From positions 5,284,501 to 5,348,500 of the forward strand of contig NZ_CP034437.1 in assembly GCF_003952225.1 (NCBI RefSeq): DNA of 64,000 nt. Reading direction: 5' to 3'. The notes under the pieces are model-generated. The model was not told where the DNA came from and searched no databases. It saw only the letters and a program-made list of their open reading frames with translations. The position numbers were made by a program, and so were the translations under genes. This document shows positions 42,044 through 50,645 of the stretch, piece by piece. How positions within the stretch are numbered: position 1 is the stretch's first letter; each line of letters starts with the position of its first letter. This DNA comes from Paenibacillus albus. Lineage in GTDB: Bacteria > Bacillota > Bacilli > Paenibacillales > Paenibacillaceae.

Positions 42044-43822
42044 TCACGCCATAAGCGGGATTGTCATGGCCACTTTGGTTCCTTTTCCCAAATGGCTGTT
42101 AATTTCAAGGCCGTACTTCATACCGTAAGCTATCTGGATTTGAGAATGAATATTTCGCAGTCCAAAATGACGATGATGCTCCTTCGCCCCTTCACCGCTG
42201 AGCAGGTGTCGCAGCTCTATCAGCTTGTCCGGTCCAATTCCGGCTCCATCATCCGTAACGATAAACTTCAGACACTCACCTTCACGGGTAAAGGCTACAT
42301 CAAGCCTTCCCTTACCTCTTTTCTTCTCAAGCCCGTGATAAATCGCATTCTCCACAAGAGGCTGGAAAATATATTTGAGCACCTTATACCCCTCAAGCGA
42401 CGGATCAACATGCATATGCAGCGAGAACTTATCCTTGTACCGTACATTCTGAATCGTCATATAGCTGTCGAGAAGCTGAACGATCTGGCTGACATTCACT
42501 TCATCCCTGCCCTCGCTCAAGCTAAGGCGGAAATACTTGGACAAGCCGAATATCATCGTACTGATGTCGTTCACCTTGTGGATCCGCGCTAGCCAGTGAA
42601 TGGAATCGAGCGTGTTGTACAGAAAATGGGCGTTAATCTGTGAACCCAATATTTTAAGCTGAAGCCCTTGCTCCAGCAATTTCTGCACATAAAGCTGATT
42701 GATAAGCTCCTTGATGCGCGAAACCATCTCGTTGAAATGAATATACATGTAGCCGAATTCATCCTTGCGCTTGTCTTCAATTTGCACGTCGAAATTACCG
42801 GTCTTAGCTTTGTTCATCGCTTGTATCATCTTCTTGAGCGGCCTATGAACAGTCGAAGCGATAATGACGGCAAATAGGATGCCGATGGAGAAGAACACGA
42901 CGCCAAGCGACAGCATGAACCACTTGATATCTGTGGTCTCTTTCATTAGATCCTGGCGACGAAGCATGCCGATAAGCGTCCAATTGTTCGTTTCCAGCTT
43001 GTTGTAGACGACAAGCATTCGTTCCCCGTTCATCGTATTCTTCATAATTCCTTGATCCGTTCCCGTAAGCTTAAAGCCGAGATTGCTTGATAACCGCATT
43101 CCGTCCTGGTCCCCAACGATCTGTCCCTTGTTGTCGACGATAACGTTCGAGCCTGAACCATTGTAATCAATCTCCGATAGCATCCCTTTGATCTCAGCAG
43201 GATCGATCTCATATAACAGCACGCCGAGCACTTCACCGCGTTTGCTGAAGTTTTTCTCAATCCTGCCAAAGCAGAATACAAGCTTAGAGCTCCAATTAAT
43301 GAAGGAAGGACGAATGCCAAAGTAAACGACCTGGCCGTTCGCCTCCCGAATTTGCTTATACCAGTCTTCATCCTGATATTCATTGGAATAGCTATTGTAG
43401 ACGGGAAAAGAATCCTTAGGTGAATAGCGATAGGAGGAGCCCTTCTCCCCTAGTAAATAAATATTCGAAACATCATTTCTCGAGTTGACCCAATTGGATA
43501 AAAAGGCCGTATTCGCATCGTTGATCTGAATCCGTTCAAGCTCGGACTGATACTTTCCGCTCAGCTGCTTCTGAATATCCTTGTTGCCCACGATAAGAAG
43601 TGAACGGTCCTCATAGTCTTGCAGCAGATTATCCAGCCTCTTGCCTACTTGCTGCGCGTTCTGTAGCGCCATCCCGCCAAATTTGTCCTCCATCATCTTG
43701 GTCGATCTATAATAGAACAAGCTGCCCATCACGGTAATGATAATCAGCATGCTAGCGACGTATATCAGAAACACCTTCACGCCAACCGCAGGGAGTTTCG
43801 AACTTCTGGTGAACCACCGCAT
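42044..43822 (-). CDS. YesM-type sensor histidine kinase
   Basis: A 592-residue membrane kinase. The first span is about residues 15-37, followed by an extracytoplasmic Cache-like sensor (about 40-295), a second span (about 300-322; FMLSLGVVFFSIGILFAVII), HAMP (about 322-378), the His_kinase domain with the phosphoacceptor His in QINAHFLYNTLDSIHW, and an HATPase domain (LVENAIYHGLE; VTDDGAGIGPDK; FGLRNIHSQ). The usual Pro before the His is Ala here. It is 14 bp downstream of its YesN partner. The likely signal is an extracellular glycan or oligosaccharide. Confidence 0.95.
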   Translation of the reverse strand: MRWFTRSSKLPAVGVKVFLIYVASMLIIITVMGSLFYYRSTKMMEDKFGGMALQNAQQVGKRLDNLLQDYEDRSLLIVGNKDIQKQLSGKYQSELERIQINDANTAFLSNWVNSRNDVSNIYLLGEKGSSYRYSPKDSFPVYNSYSNEYQDEDWYKQIREANGQVVYFGIRPSFINWSSKLVFCFGRIEKNFSKRGEVLGVLLYEIDPAEIKGMLSEIDYNGSGSNVIVDNKGQIVGDQDGMRLSSNLGFKLTGTDQGIMKNTMNGERMLVVYNKLETNNWTLIGMLRRQDLMKETTDIKWFMLSLGVVFFSIGILFAVIIASTVHRPLKKMIQAMNKAKTGNFDVQIEDKRKDEFGYMYIHFNEMVSRIKELINQLYVQKLLEQGLQLKILGSQINAHFLYNTLDSIHWLARIHKVNDISTMIFGLSKYFRLSLSEGRDEVNVSQIVQLLDSYMTIQNVRYKDKFSLHMHVDPSLEGYKVLKYIFQPLVENAIYHGLEKKRGKGRLDVAFTREGECLKFIVTDDGAGIGPDKLIELRHLLSGEGAKEHHRHFGLRNIHSQIQIAYGMKYGLEINSHLGKGTKVAMTIPLMA

Positions 43823-43836
43823 GGATGCTCTCCCTT

Positions 43837-45504
43837 CTATGCGCCATAATTACGATATTGGGAAGGGGTGATCCCTTCTAATTCTTTGAACGTTTTGACA
43901 AAATAACGGAAGTCTTTATAGCCTACCTGTTCGGCTACTTCATATATTTTCAGCGGAGTTTGGTCCAGCAGCTCCTTCGCCTTGGCAATCCGGACGCGCG
44001 TGAGATAACGGCTGAACGTTTCCCCGACTTCGGCATGAAATACACGGCTAAGATACGATGGATTCAAGAATATCCGTTTCGCGACGGAATTGAGACCAAT
44101 CTCCAAGTGATAGTTATCTTGGATAAACTGGAGCGCTGCATCGATCGTGTATCTTTGCCCAAATCCAGGCGCGCTGTTGTCTTTATTAAGAAATGCGCTC
44201 ATCACAGCGTGCTTCCAATTATTTAGCGGACTGCGGTAAAGCTGAAGCTTCTGATAATACATCAGCGCGTATGACGAATCGGAGTTGTCCCGCGCCCCGC
44301 ACATGTCCTGCCATTTGGATAGCAGCATGCCGATATGCGTGTTCATCTCACGGCGAACGGCAAGCGCGGATGTCTCCTGAACCAAATCCTGAAGAAGAGC
44401 AATCTGTTGATCGAGCAGATCAGACAGCCTGCTCTCATCCCTCAGCTTGATGGCGTGAATGATACGGTTGAGCCAAGCCATGTCAAGCGCTTCGACTTTG
44501 ATCCCCGAGTAAGAATCGTCTACGTTGTTGACACCAGCAACGTTCATTGGTCCTTTATCCGTCCCCGTCGGCCCGAATACAAGTCCAGTTCCTTGCGTGA
44601 TATATTCCATACTGTTTGTAAGCGCTTCCCTAAAAGTGAATAATAGCTTCCTGCTGTCGCCCCTACTGCTGACGCCGATGCTAATTCGTACACCTAGAAC
44701 TTCGAACGCTTCTTCGGTGACGCGATTGGCACAGCTGACGACTTCATTATATTGACTGTCCGCATCCTCTTTACAAGAAGAAACGATAAGCGCCACATCA
44801 GAATACTCGTTATCATGCAAAGGACAAGCCAAAGCTCTTATTCCGGCTTCCTTGAATACTTCCTCAATAAGGTTGCCAATCGCATATCGCAAAAGCGAAC
44901 AGTCGCTTTCATCGAGACGCCGCTCTCCCCACTCGTGCACGACAACCGATAACACAATCAGCTCATTCGGATTTAAATCAATTTGGAGCGTTTCCCATTT
45001 GGACAACAATTCTTGCTCCGAAATTGGACGGGACAAACACATTTCCAGATGCTTCTGCTTAGCAAGAGGCAGACTTTCCCTTACGCGTCCGGACAGCTCT
45101 TCCATCTTGAAGTTCATCTCATTCTTTTGCTTGATCTCTCCCACGCAGCGTTCGACGACCGCAATAAGATCGTGCTCTTCAATGGGTTTCAGAATATAAT
45201 CGCTTGCTCCAAGCTTAATGGCTTTCTGCGCATAGGCGAAATCATCGAAGCCGCTAATAAAGATCACTTTGACATCTATTTCGCGATTTTTCAGCTCGTT
45301 GAACAATTCCATCCCATCCATCGAAGGCATCCTTATATCGGAAATAATGATGTCGGGCGGGTTCGCTTCAATTAGCTTCAGCGCTTCTATCCCGTCTTCA
45401 GCATCACAAATAAATTGAACGCCGTACGATTCCCAGTCAATGGTTTGTTTCAAGCCTTCTCGAATCCAGTGTTCATCATCGATGACCATGAGCTTTATCA
45501 ACAA
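43837..45504 (-). CDS. YesN-type response regulator with AraC DNA-binding domain
   Basis: A 555-residue regulator. The receiver domain occupies residues 1-120 with phosphoacceptor Asp56 in IIISDIRMPSMDG and Lys in YILKPIEEHD. A long middle region (about 130-440) is typical of YesN. The C-terminal AraC domain (about 455-553) includes LNSVAKRIFLNPSYLSRVFH and KIYEVAEQVGYKDFRYFVKT. The TTG start at 45504 has AAGGAG 6 bases before it. It is the first gene of the 45.5-29.3 kb locus and should activate it in response to YesM. Confidence 0.95.
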   Translation of the reverse strand: MLIKLMVIDDEHWIREGLKQTIDWESYGVQFICDAEDGIEALKLIEANPPDIIISDIRMPSMDGMELFNELKNREIDVKVIFISGFDDFAYAQKAIKLGASDYILKPIEEHDLIAVVERCVGEIKQKNEMNFKMEELSGRVRESLPLAKQKHLEMCLSRPISEQELLSKWETLQIDLNPNELIVLSVVVHEWGERRLDESDCSLLRYAIGNLIEEVFKEAGIRALACPLHDNEYSDVALIVSSCKEDADSQYNEVVSCANRVTEEAFEVLGVRISIGVSSRGDSRKLLFTFREALTNSMEYITQGTGLVFGPTGTDKGPMNVAGVNNVDDSYSGIKVEALDMAWLNRIIHAIKLRDESRLSDLLDQQIALLQDLVQETSALAVRREMNTHIGMLLSKWQDMCGARDNSDSSYALMYYQKLQLYRSPLNNWKHAVMSAFLNKDNSAPGFGQRYTIDAALQFIQDNYHLEIGLNSVAKRIFLNPSYLSRVFHAEVGETFSRYLTRVRIAKAKELLDQTPLKIYEVAEQVGYKDFRYFVKTFKELEGITPSQYRNYGA

Positions 45505-45681
45505 CGTTCACTCCTTATTCGAACTTTATATATATCGAACGACATATATGAGAAAAATATCCATTTCGGAGATTATACAATAATCTTATGACAAATTGAT
45601 CCTTTGTCGTAATTTTGGAGAATTTCAATGTTCCTGACCGATATTGGAGACGCTGAGCTAAGAATCACTCCACAATTTTCA

Positions 45682-45741
45682 ATATGTCGATATTGACATA
45701 TAACAATCATCCGTTTTATAATACTTCGCATGCGAACTATT
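45682..45741. promoter_or_regulatory. marR promoter with two palindromic operators
   Basis: A TTGACA (45693-45698) and TATAAT (45717-45722) pair with an 18-bp spacer forms a strong sigma-A promoter. A 20-bp palindrome centred on TATGTCGATATTGACATA (45682-45701) covers the -35. A second, centred on the perfect TTCGCATGCGAA (45725-45736, imperfectly extended to 45720-45741), abuts the -10. This suits repression by the MarR protein encoded just downstream. Confidence 0.72.
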
Positions 45742-45772
45742 TGGATAAGAACATTTCCGCAGGGGATGGTTG

Positions 45773-46228
45773 ATGCTTATGGATGATCAGCACTATGAAC
45801 GAACCGTGCAGCTCCTTCATTCCTTTCGTGAAATTCATCAAAATCATTATCAGATGCTCTCGAGAATTGCCCAGCAGCATGGCATTACACCACAGCAATT
45901 TCTTGTGATAAGAGCGCTGGCTAGCAGTCGCGAGATGAAGCTCGCTGAATTATCTGATGAACTGCACCTTGGCAATAGTACAACGAGCGGAATTGTTGAC
46001 CGTATGGTTGAAGCGGAGCTCATCTACCGTGAGCGCTCGCTAACGGATCGGCGTTCGGTTACATTGCGGCTGGCAGAGAAAGGCGAACGCATCTGGAGCA
46101 ATTTGGTGGAGAACAAGATGGATTGGGTTATGCCGTTTATGCAAATTCCAGCTGAAGATCAGATTGCTTTGCTTCGCATCCACAAACAGATCGTACACAT
46201 CTTAGAGAAAATTCGAAAGGAAGATTAA
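45773..46228 (+). CDS. MarR-family transcriptional regulator
   Basis: A 151-residue winged-helix regulator of standard MarR size. The DNA-binding region is TPQQFLVIRALASSREMKLA, with helices SDELHLGNSTTSGIVDRMVE and wing YRERSLTDRRSVTLRLAEKG. Start ATG 45773 with AGGGGA 6 bases upstream; an in-frame TTG at 45770 is less well placed. It precedes the DHA2 pump by one base, so the two are co-transcribed, and two palindromes flank its promoter. Likely a drug- or phenolic-responsive repressor. Confidence 0.93.
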   Translation: MLMDDQHYERTVQLLHSFREIHQNHYQMLSRIAQQHGITPQQFLVIRALASSREMKLAELSDELHLGNSTTSGIVDRMVEAELIYRERSLTDRRSVTLRLAEKGERIWSNLVENKMDWVMPFMQIPAEDQIALLRIHKQIVHILEKIRKED

Positions 46229-46229
46229 T

Positions 46230-47705
46230 GTGACAACTGCTGCCTCATCTACACTTCGGAGAGGTCCTATCGTTGCTTCACTGCTCATTGCCGCATTCGT
46301 TGCGCTTCTTGCGCAGACATTGCTTAACGTCGCGCTGCCGAGCATGATGAAGGATCTAAACGTCAATGAGAACACCATTCAATGGCTGATCAATGGTTAC
46401 ATGCTCGTCAACGGCGTGCTTGTACCAATCAGTGCTTTCCTTATTTCCCGTTTTACGACACGGAGGCTCTTTCTTGTAGCATCCGGATTGTTCGCAGTCG
46501 GTACCGTTATATGTGCCTTCTCGCCAAACTTTGGTTTACTGCTCTCCGGTCGTCTCATTCAGGCCGCAGGCGCCGGCATTCTAATGCCGCTTATGACCAT
46601 CGTCTTCCTGACCATCTTCCCGGTTGCCGAACGCGGCAAAGCAATGGGCATGATGGGAATTGCAATGATTTGCGCACCTGCAATCGGTCCTACTCTATCC
46701 GGTTATGTTGTTGAGCACTACTCGTGGCATGTACTCTTCTACATTATACTGCCACTTTCGCTGTTTGCATTTGTTTACGGCGCTTATTCCATGAAGAACG
46801 TTGTAAAAACTTCTACTCCGAAGTTCGATACACTTGGCGTCATCCTATCCACGCTCGGTTTCGGCGGCATCCTGTATGGCTTCAGCGATGCTGGTGCGGA
46901 TGGCTGGGGCAGTGCCACAGTAATCACATGCCTTATGGTTGGCGCAGTTGCACTTGTGCTCTTCGTGTGGCGTGAGCTGACTGCCGAGAAGCCTCTTCTA
47001 GAGCTCGACGTCTTCAAGTACGGCATGTTCTCACTGACAATGATCATTAATATCATCATTACCATGTCCATGTACTCCGGTATGGTTCTGCTTCCGATCT
47101 ATCTGCAGAATATTCGCGGCTTCTCGCCCGTCGATTCCGGATTGCTGCTGCTTCCTGGTGCAATCTTGATGGGTATTATGTCGCCGGTAACAGGCATTAT
47201 ATTCGATAAGATCGGCGCACGCTGGCTTGCTGTCGCTGGTTTGATCATCTCGGCGGTGACAACGTACGAATTCAGCACACTCACCGTTGATACAAGTTAT
47301 ACGCACTTGATCGTCAACTATACGCTCCGTATGTTCGGGATGTCTATGCTCATGATGCCGATTCAGACTGCAGGCCTTAACCAACTGCCACAGCGCCTGA
47401 ACGCGCATGGCTCTGCGATGTCGCAGACCCTTCGTAACGTAGCAGGGGCTTTGGGAACTGCGCTGCTTGTAACGATTATGTCGAACAAAGCCGCTTCCGT
47501 AGCTAAAGAGCTGGCGATTGCCGGTAAGGTTGATCCGAAGGATCAAGTGAAAATGGCCGATGTCATTCAGCATGCTACCGTAACAGGCATTAACCACTCC
47601 TTTACGATTGCAACTTGGCTGACAGTCGCTGCGCTTCTCCTTGCGTTCTTCATTAAGAAAACGAAGCCGCAGGAAGATAAGATTGTACAGCAGAAAGCTT
47701 CCTAG
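46230..47705 (+). CDS. DHA2-family MFS multidrug efflux transporter
   Basis: A 491-residue membrane protein with about 14 spans. Landmarks are LLAQTLLNVALPSMMKDLNV (first helix), SRFTTRRLFLVASGLFAVGT (motif A region), GRLIQAAGAGILMPLMTIVF and motif C GPTLSGYVVEHYSWHVLFYI. GTG start with AAAGGAAG upstream, one base after the MarR stop. Together they form a second repressor-pump module, independent of the PadR module at 10.7-12.9 kb; the two pumps are clearly different sequences. A bidirectional terminator follows. Confidence 0.93.
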   Translation: MTTAASSTLRRGPIVASLLIAAFVALLAQTLLNVALPSMMKDLNVNENTIQWLINGYMLVNGVLVPISAFLISRFTTRRLFLVASGLFAVGTVICAFSPNFGLLLSGRLIQAAGAGILMPLMTIVFLTIFPVAERGKAMGMMGIAMICAPAIGPTLSGYVVEHYSWHVLFYIILPLSLFAFVYGAYSMKNVVKTSTPKFDTLGVILSTLGFGGILYGFSDAGADGWGSATVITCLMVGAVALVLFVWRELTAEKPLLELDVFKYGMFSLTMIINIIITMSMYSGMVLLPIYLQNIRGFSPVDSGLLLLPGAILMGIMSPVTGIIFDKIGARWLAVAGLIISAVTTYEFSTLTVDTSYTHLIVNYTLRMFGMSMLMMPIQTAGLNQLPQRLNAHGSAMSQTLRNVAGALGTALLVTIMSNKAASVAKELAIAGKVDPKDQVKMADVIQHATVTGINHSFTIATWLTVAALLLAFFIKKTKPQEDKIVQQKAS

Positions 47706-47722
47706 TCAATTGTTTGAAAATA

Positions 47723-47759
47723 GAAAACCGGTTGCCCCACAAAGGAGCAACCGGTTTTC
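47723..47759. terminator. Bidirectional terminator
   Basis: 13-bp perfect stem GAAAACCGGTTGC/GCAACCGGTTTTC between convergent genes. Confidence 0.9.
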
Positions 47760-47784
47760 TTGTCTTATTCACCTTTCGACATAC

Positions 47785-48801
47785 CTACAGCATGACTTTC
47801 TTGCCCGTGCGGGCGCTCTCGACGGCTCCGAACACCATCGCAACGCTCTTAATATTGTCGAGGCAATCTGTCTCTGCTGGACGGTCCTCCTCGAGTGCAG
47901 CGAACATCTCATCGAAGCAGCCAAAGTGACCTTGCTGTCCGTTCCAGCCTTGCTCGCCCTCGAATTTGATCATTTCACGGATGAAGCTCTCCGACTTCGA
48001 TATATCCACATACTCGCCATATGGCATCCCGGCACCGTCCCAGCGCGCTCCGCCCTTGCTGCCGGTGACGCGCCAATCCGATTCCCACGAGGTGTTGAGT
48101 CCATCGGCACACCAAGATCCGCGATAACTGAATACCGAGCCGTCGCTCATCTCGAAGATACAGATGGCCGATGCATTGCCTTTGTACCACGAACCCGGAG
48201 GGTTGAACTCGTGGCAGTAGACCGATACCGGATCTGCATCAATGATGAACCGTGCCTGATCGAACGTATGGATGGCCATGTCGATAATAAGCGGGTTATC
48301 CATCGCGTCGCGGAAACCGCCGAAATGCGCGCCTAGAAAGAAGTCCGCATGAATGGAGCCAACGGTTCCAATCGTATCCGCGCGAAGCAAATCGCGGAAG
48401 GAACGGATTTGCGGCAAATAGCGGCGGTTCTGCATCACGGAGTAGCGCTTTCCCGTTTCATTACTGATCGCTACAATTTCCTTCGCGTCCTCATACGACT
48501 CTGCCATCGGCTTCTCGCCGAACACATTACAGCCCGCTCGCATCGCTGTTATTGCGATCTGCTTGTGGCTCGCTGGAATCGTGACATCGAAGACGAGATT
48601 CGCGCCAGTTGCTTCGAGAGCAGCAGCCAAATCGGTGAACGTCGGCACATCAAGCCCTTTCTTCGCTGCCATCGACTTCGCACTATCCTCATAAATATCG
48701 ACCAAGCCTACAATTTCAGCATTTTCTCGCTGCATGGCATAATCAATCCACGTATTCGACATTCCGCCGCAGCCGGCAACTACGATTCGATGCTTCGTCA
48801 T
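47785..48801 (-). CDS. Gfo/Idh/MocA-family NAD(P)-dependent dehydrogenase
   Basis: A 338-residue oxidoreductase. The N-terminal Rossmann fold starts IVVAGCGGMSNTWI and continues to the signature GEKPMAES (about residue 95). The C-terminal domain includes GGFRDAMDNPLIIDMAIHTF, where D and H are the usual catalytic pair. Substrates of this family are sugars, inositols or glycosides. It is divergent from the AraC gene at 48996, which may control it. AGGGAGAG lies 8 bases before the start. Exact substrate unknown. Confidence 0.9.
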   Translation of the reverse strand: MTKHRIVVAGCGGMSNTWIDYAMQRENAEIVGLVDIYEDSAKSMAAKKGLDVPTFTDLAAALEATGANLVFDVTIPASHKQIAITAMRAGCNVFGEKPMAESYEDAKEIVAISNETGKRYSVMQNRRYLPQIRSFRDLLRADTIGTVGSIHADFFLGAHFGGFRDAMDNPLIIDMAIHTFDQARFIIDADPVSVYCHEFNPPGSWYKGNASAICIFEMSDGSVFSYRGSWCADGLNTSWESDWRVTGSKGGARWDGAGMPYGEYVDISKSESFIREMIKFEGEQGWNGQQGHFGCFDEMFAALEEDRPAETDCLDNIKSVAMVFGAVESARTGKKVML

Positions 48802-48995
48802 CGTTAATTCTCTCCCTATCTATGCAAATTGCAAACTAATCTAATCGTACCGAAAGAATAGCGGCCAGACTAGAAACGAAATTGTGAACTATTCGTACAA
48901 TCTTCTTCTAATTTGATAAAATAAAGCGGTAACACACCAAATACCCTCCCTATTTGCGATAAAATCGTATGGATGCGAAGAGGAGCTTGATACCG

Positions 48996-49856
48996 ATGAC
49001 AGTCAGTCCGTTAAAAGAAAACACTCGCATGCCTGACCGTACCTTTCCGATCAATGTATTTCTCGTCTCCGGCATTCATCTGCATTGGCATGATCATATC
49101 GAATGGATCTATGTGAAGGAAGGCCGTGCACGCGTGCAGATTGATGGCTCATTCCAGCTGCTCCAGCAAGGCGAGCTTGCCTTCGTCAATACGAAGCAGC
49201 TGCATAGCGCAGCCGCAGTGGAGCCGGGCACGGAGATGATCTCCATCGTGTTCAATGAAGCGCTCGTTCGTGGCAGCGGGCTCGATATTACGGAGCATCA
49301 TTATTTTGTGCCTTACTTGCAGCAGCAGCTGAAGTGGCCGAGCTGGATGCTGGAAGCCGAACCTTTCACCGATGAGATGAACGCCTCCTTCGCTCGGCTC
49401 GTCGCCGAATTTCAGAGCAAGACGCCTGGCTATGAGCTGCTGGTGAAAGCAGAGCTGCTGCGTATCTTCGGCCTCTACTTCCGTTATGCCGAGCGAAGCG
49501 CGGATCAAGCATTGTCCCGGAATCCCAAGCAGAAGTCGTATGATTTCACGCAATTGCTCCATACGCTGCGCGAACGGTTTCAAGAGCCGATCAGCGTCGA
49601 TGAAGCGGCACGGATGGTGAACCTTAGCAAGGCTCATTTCTGCAAAGTGTTCAAGCAGGTCACCGGCAAAACGCTGATCGAATATATCCACCTGCTGCGC
49701 GTGCAAGAAGCCGAGCGGCTGCTGCTCGATACGAATTATCCGGTCACGGAGATAGCGGGGCGCGTCGGCTTCTCCAACATGACGTACTTCGGCCGCGTCT
49801 TCAAGAAGATGCGCAGCCAAGCTCCAACGGAGATTCGCAAGGGGCAGCAGCTGTAA
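48996..49856 (+). CDS. AraC-family transcriptional regulator
   Basis: A 286-residue regulator with an N-terminal cupin (HLHWHDHIEWIYVKEGRARV; GELAFVNTKQLHS) and a C-terminal AraC domain (about 185-283; ISVDEAARMVNLSKAHFCKV; PVTEIAGRVGFSNMTYFGRV). The ATG at 48996 has AGAGGAG at 9-bp spacing, whereas an in-frame ATG at 48969 lacks a site. The cupin suggests sugar sensing. It is divergent from the dehydrogenase gene, its likely target. Confidence 0.91.
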   Translation: MTVSPLKENTRMPDRTFPINVFLVSGIHLHWHDHIEWIYVKEGRARVQIDGSFQLLQQGELAFVNTKQLHSAAAVEPGTEMISIVFNEALVRGSGLDITEHHYFVPYLQQQLKWPSWMLEAEPFTDEMNASFARLVAEFQSKTPGYELLVKAELLRIFGLYFRYAERSADQALSRNPKQKSYDFTQLLHTLRERFQEPISVDEAARMVNLSKAHFCKVFKQVTGKTLIEYIHLLRVQEAERLLLDTNYPVTEIAGRVGFSNMTYFGRVFKKMRSQAPTEIRKGQQL

Positions 49857-49881
49857 GCGTGGATTAGGATTAAACGAAAGT

Positions 49882-49920
49882 GAAGAATAGAGAAGAATAG
49901 AGAAGAATAGAGAAGAATAG
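49882..49920 (+). repeat. 10-bp tandem repeat abutting the ribosome site of the next gene
   Basis: The unit GAAGAATAGA occurs 3.9 times without mismatch. It runs directly into AGGAGA, the Shine-Dalgarno of the acetyltransferase at 49930. Confidence 0.9.
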
Positions 49921-49929
49921 GAGAATGCT

Positions 49930-50487
49930 ATGTTTCCCCAACTAGAAACAGAACGCTTGATCCTAAGAGAGCTAACCGAGGCTGATGCTGCAGATTTATT
50001 CGCTTGTTTCTCGAACGTTGAAGTGACTCGCTATTACGGCCAAGAGCCATTCGAATCGATCGAACAAGCAGGAAGGCTGATTGGTTTATTCGCAGCCAAT
50101 TATGAGAATAAACGCGGGATACGATGGGGTATTGCGCGTAAAGGGGAATCCGGCATTATGGGTACGATCGGGTTCAATGCACTCGTGCTCCCCCAACGCA
50201 GAGCCGAGATCGGCTATGAGCTTCACCCTCAGCATTGGCGGAGCGGCTATGCTTCAGAAACAGTGAAGCGGGTCATTGCATACGGCTTTGAGGAGCTTGG
50301 TCTCGCCCGCATTGGCGCGGTCGTCTTCCCCGAGAACGAAGCATCGAACACGCTGCTGAAGAGGCTCGGCTTCCAGCACGAAGGCATGCTGCGCGATTAT
50401 ATGGTGCAGGGCGGTCAATCGTACTGTACGAATGTATACTCGCTGCTGAGGTCGGATTGGCTGAGCTCAGACTTCACTCCACTCTAA
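49930..50487 (+). CDS. GNAT-family N-acetyltransferase (RimJ/RimL type)
   Basis: A 185-residue acetyltransferase. It starts LETERLILRELTEADAADLF, has the acetyl-CoA loop IGYELHPQHWRSGYASETVK and the late motif ENEASNTLLKRLGFQHEGML, ending with GGQSYCTNVYSLLRSDW, typical of YdaF/RimJ-like enzymes. A protein N-terminus or small amine is the likely acceptor. The AGGAGA ribosome site is fused to a 10-bp tandem repeat, so its translation could vary with repeat number. Confidence 0.88.
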   Translation: MFPQLETERLILRELTEADAADLFACFSNVEVTRYYGQEPFESIEQAGRLIGLFAANYENKRGIRWGIARKGESGIMGTIGFNALVLPQRRAEIGYELHPQHWRSGYASETVKRVIAYGFEELGLARIGAVVFPENEASNTLLKRLGFQHEGMLRDYMVQGGQSYCTNVYSLLRSDWLSSDFTPL

Positions 50488-50580
50488 CGAATCGTCATGA
50501 CCTTATTGAGCCGAAATTGACCCGCGATAACTTCTAACGAATCACAGCGGTGCTATTCCCCACTTTGCTCCTTACAAATA
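50484..50580. repeat. CTAACGA-headed 50-bp repeat units (two)
   Basis: CTAACGAATC begins at 50484 and again at 50534, exactly 50 bp apart, each followed some 16-20 bases later by TTATT or CTATT. The first overlaps the acetyltransferase stop codon. The same head and spacing recur at 57138-57322. Confidence 0.65.
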
Positions 50581-50630
50581 AAAAGTGTCGAGCTAGCCCC
50601 AGAGTCTACTAGGGCTGTCTCGACACTTTT
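50581..50630. terminator. Bidirectional terminator
   Basis: 12-bp stem AAAAGTGTCGAG/CTCGACACTTTT with an inner AGCCC/GGGCT helix, between convergent genes. Confidence 0.88.
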
Positions 50631-50645
50631 ATTCATATCTACGAA

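Noticed and set aside
44617-44630. cre-like TGTAAGCGCTTCCC (13/14 match)
   Set aside because: It lies deep inside the yesN coding sequence, where a chance match is likely and a regulatory role has no support.
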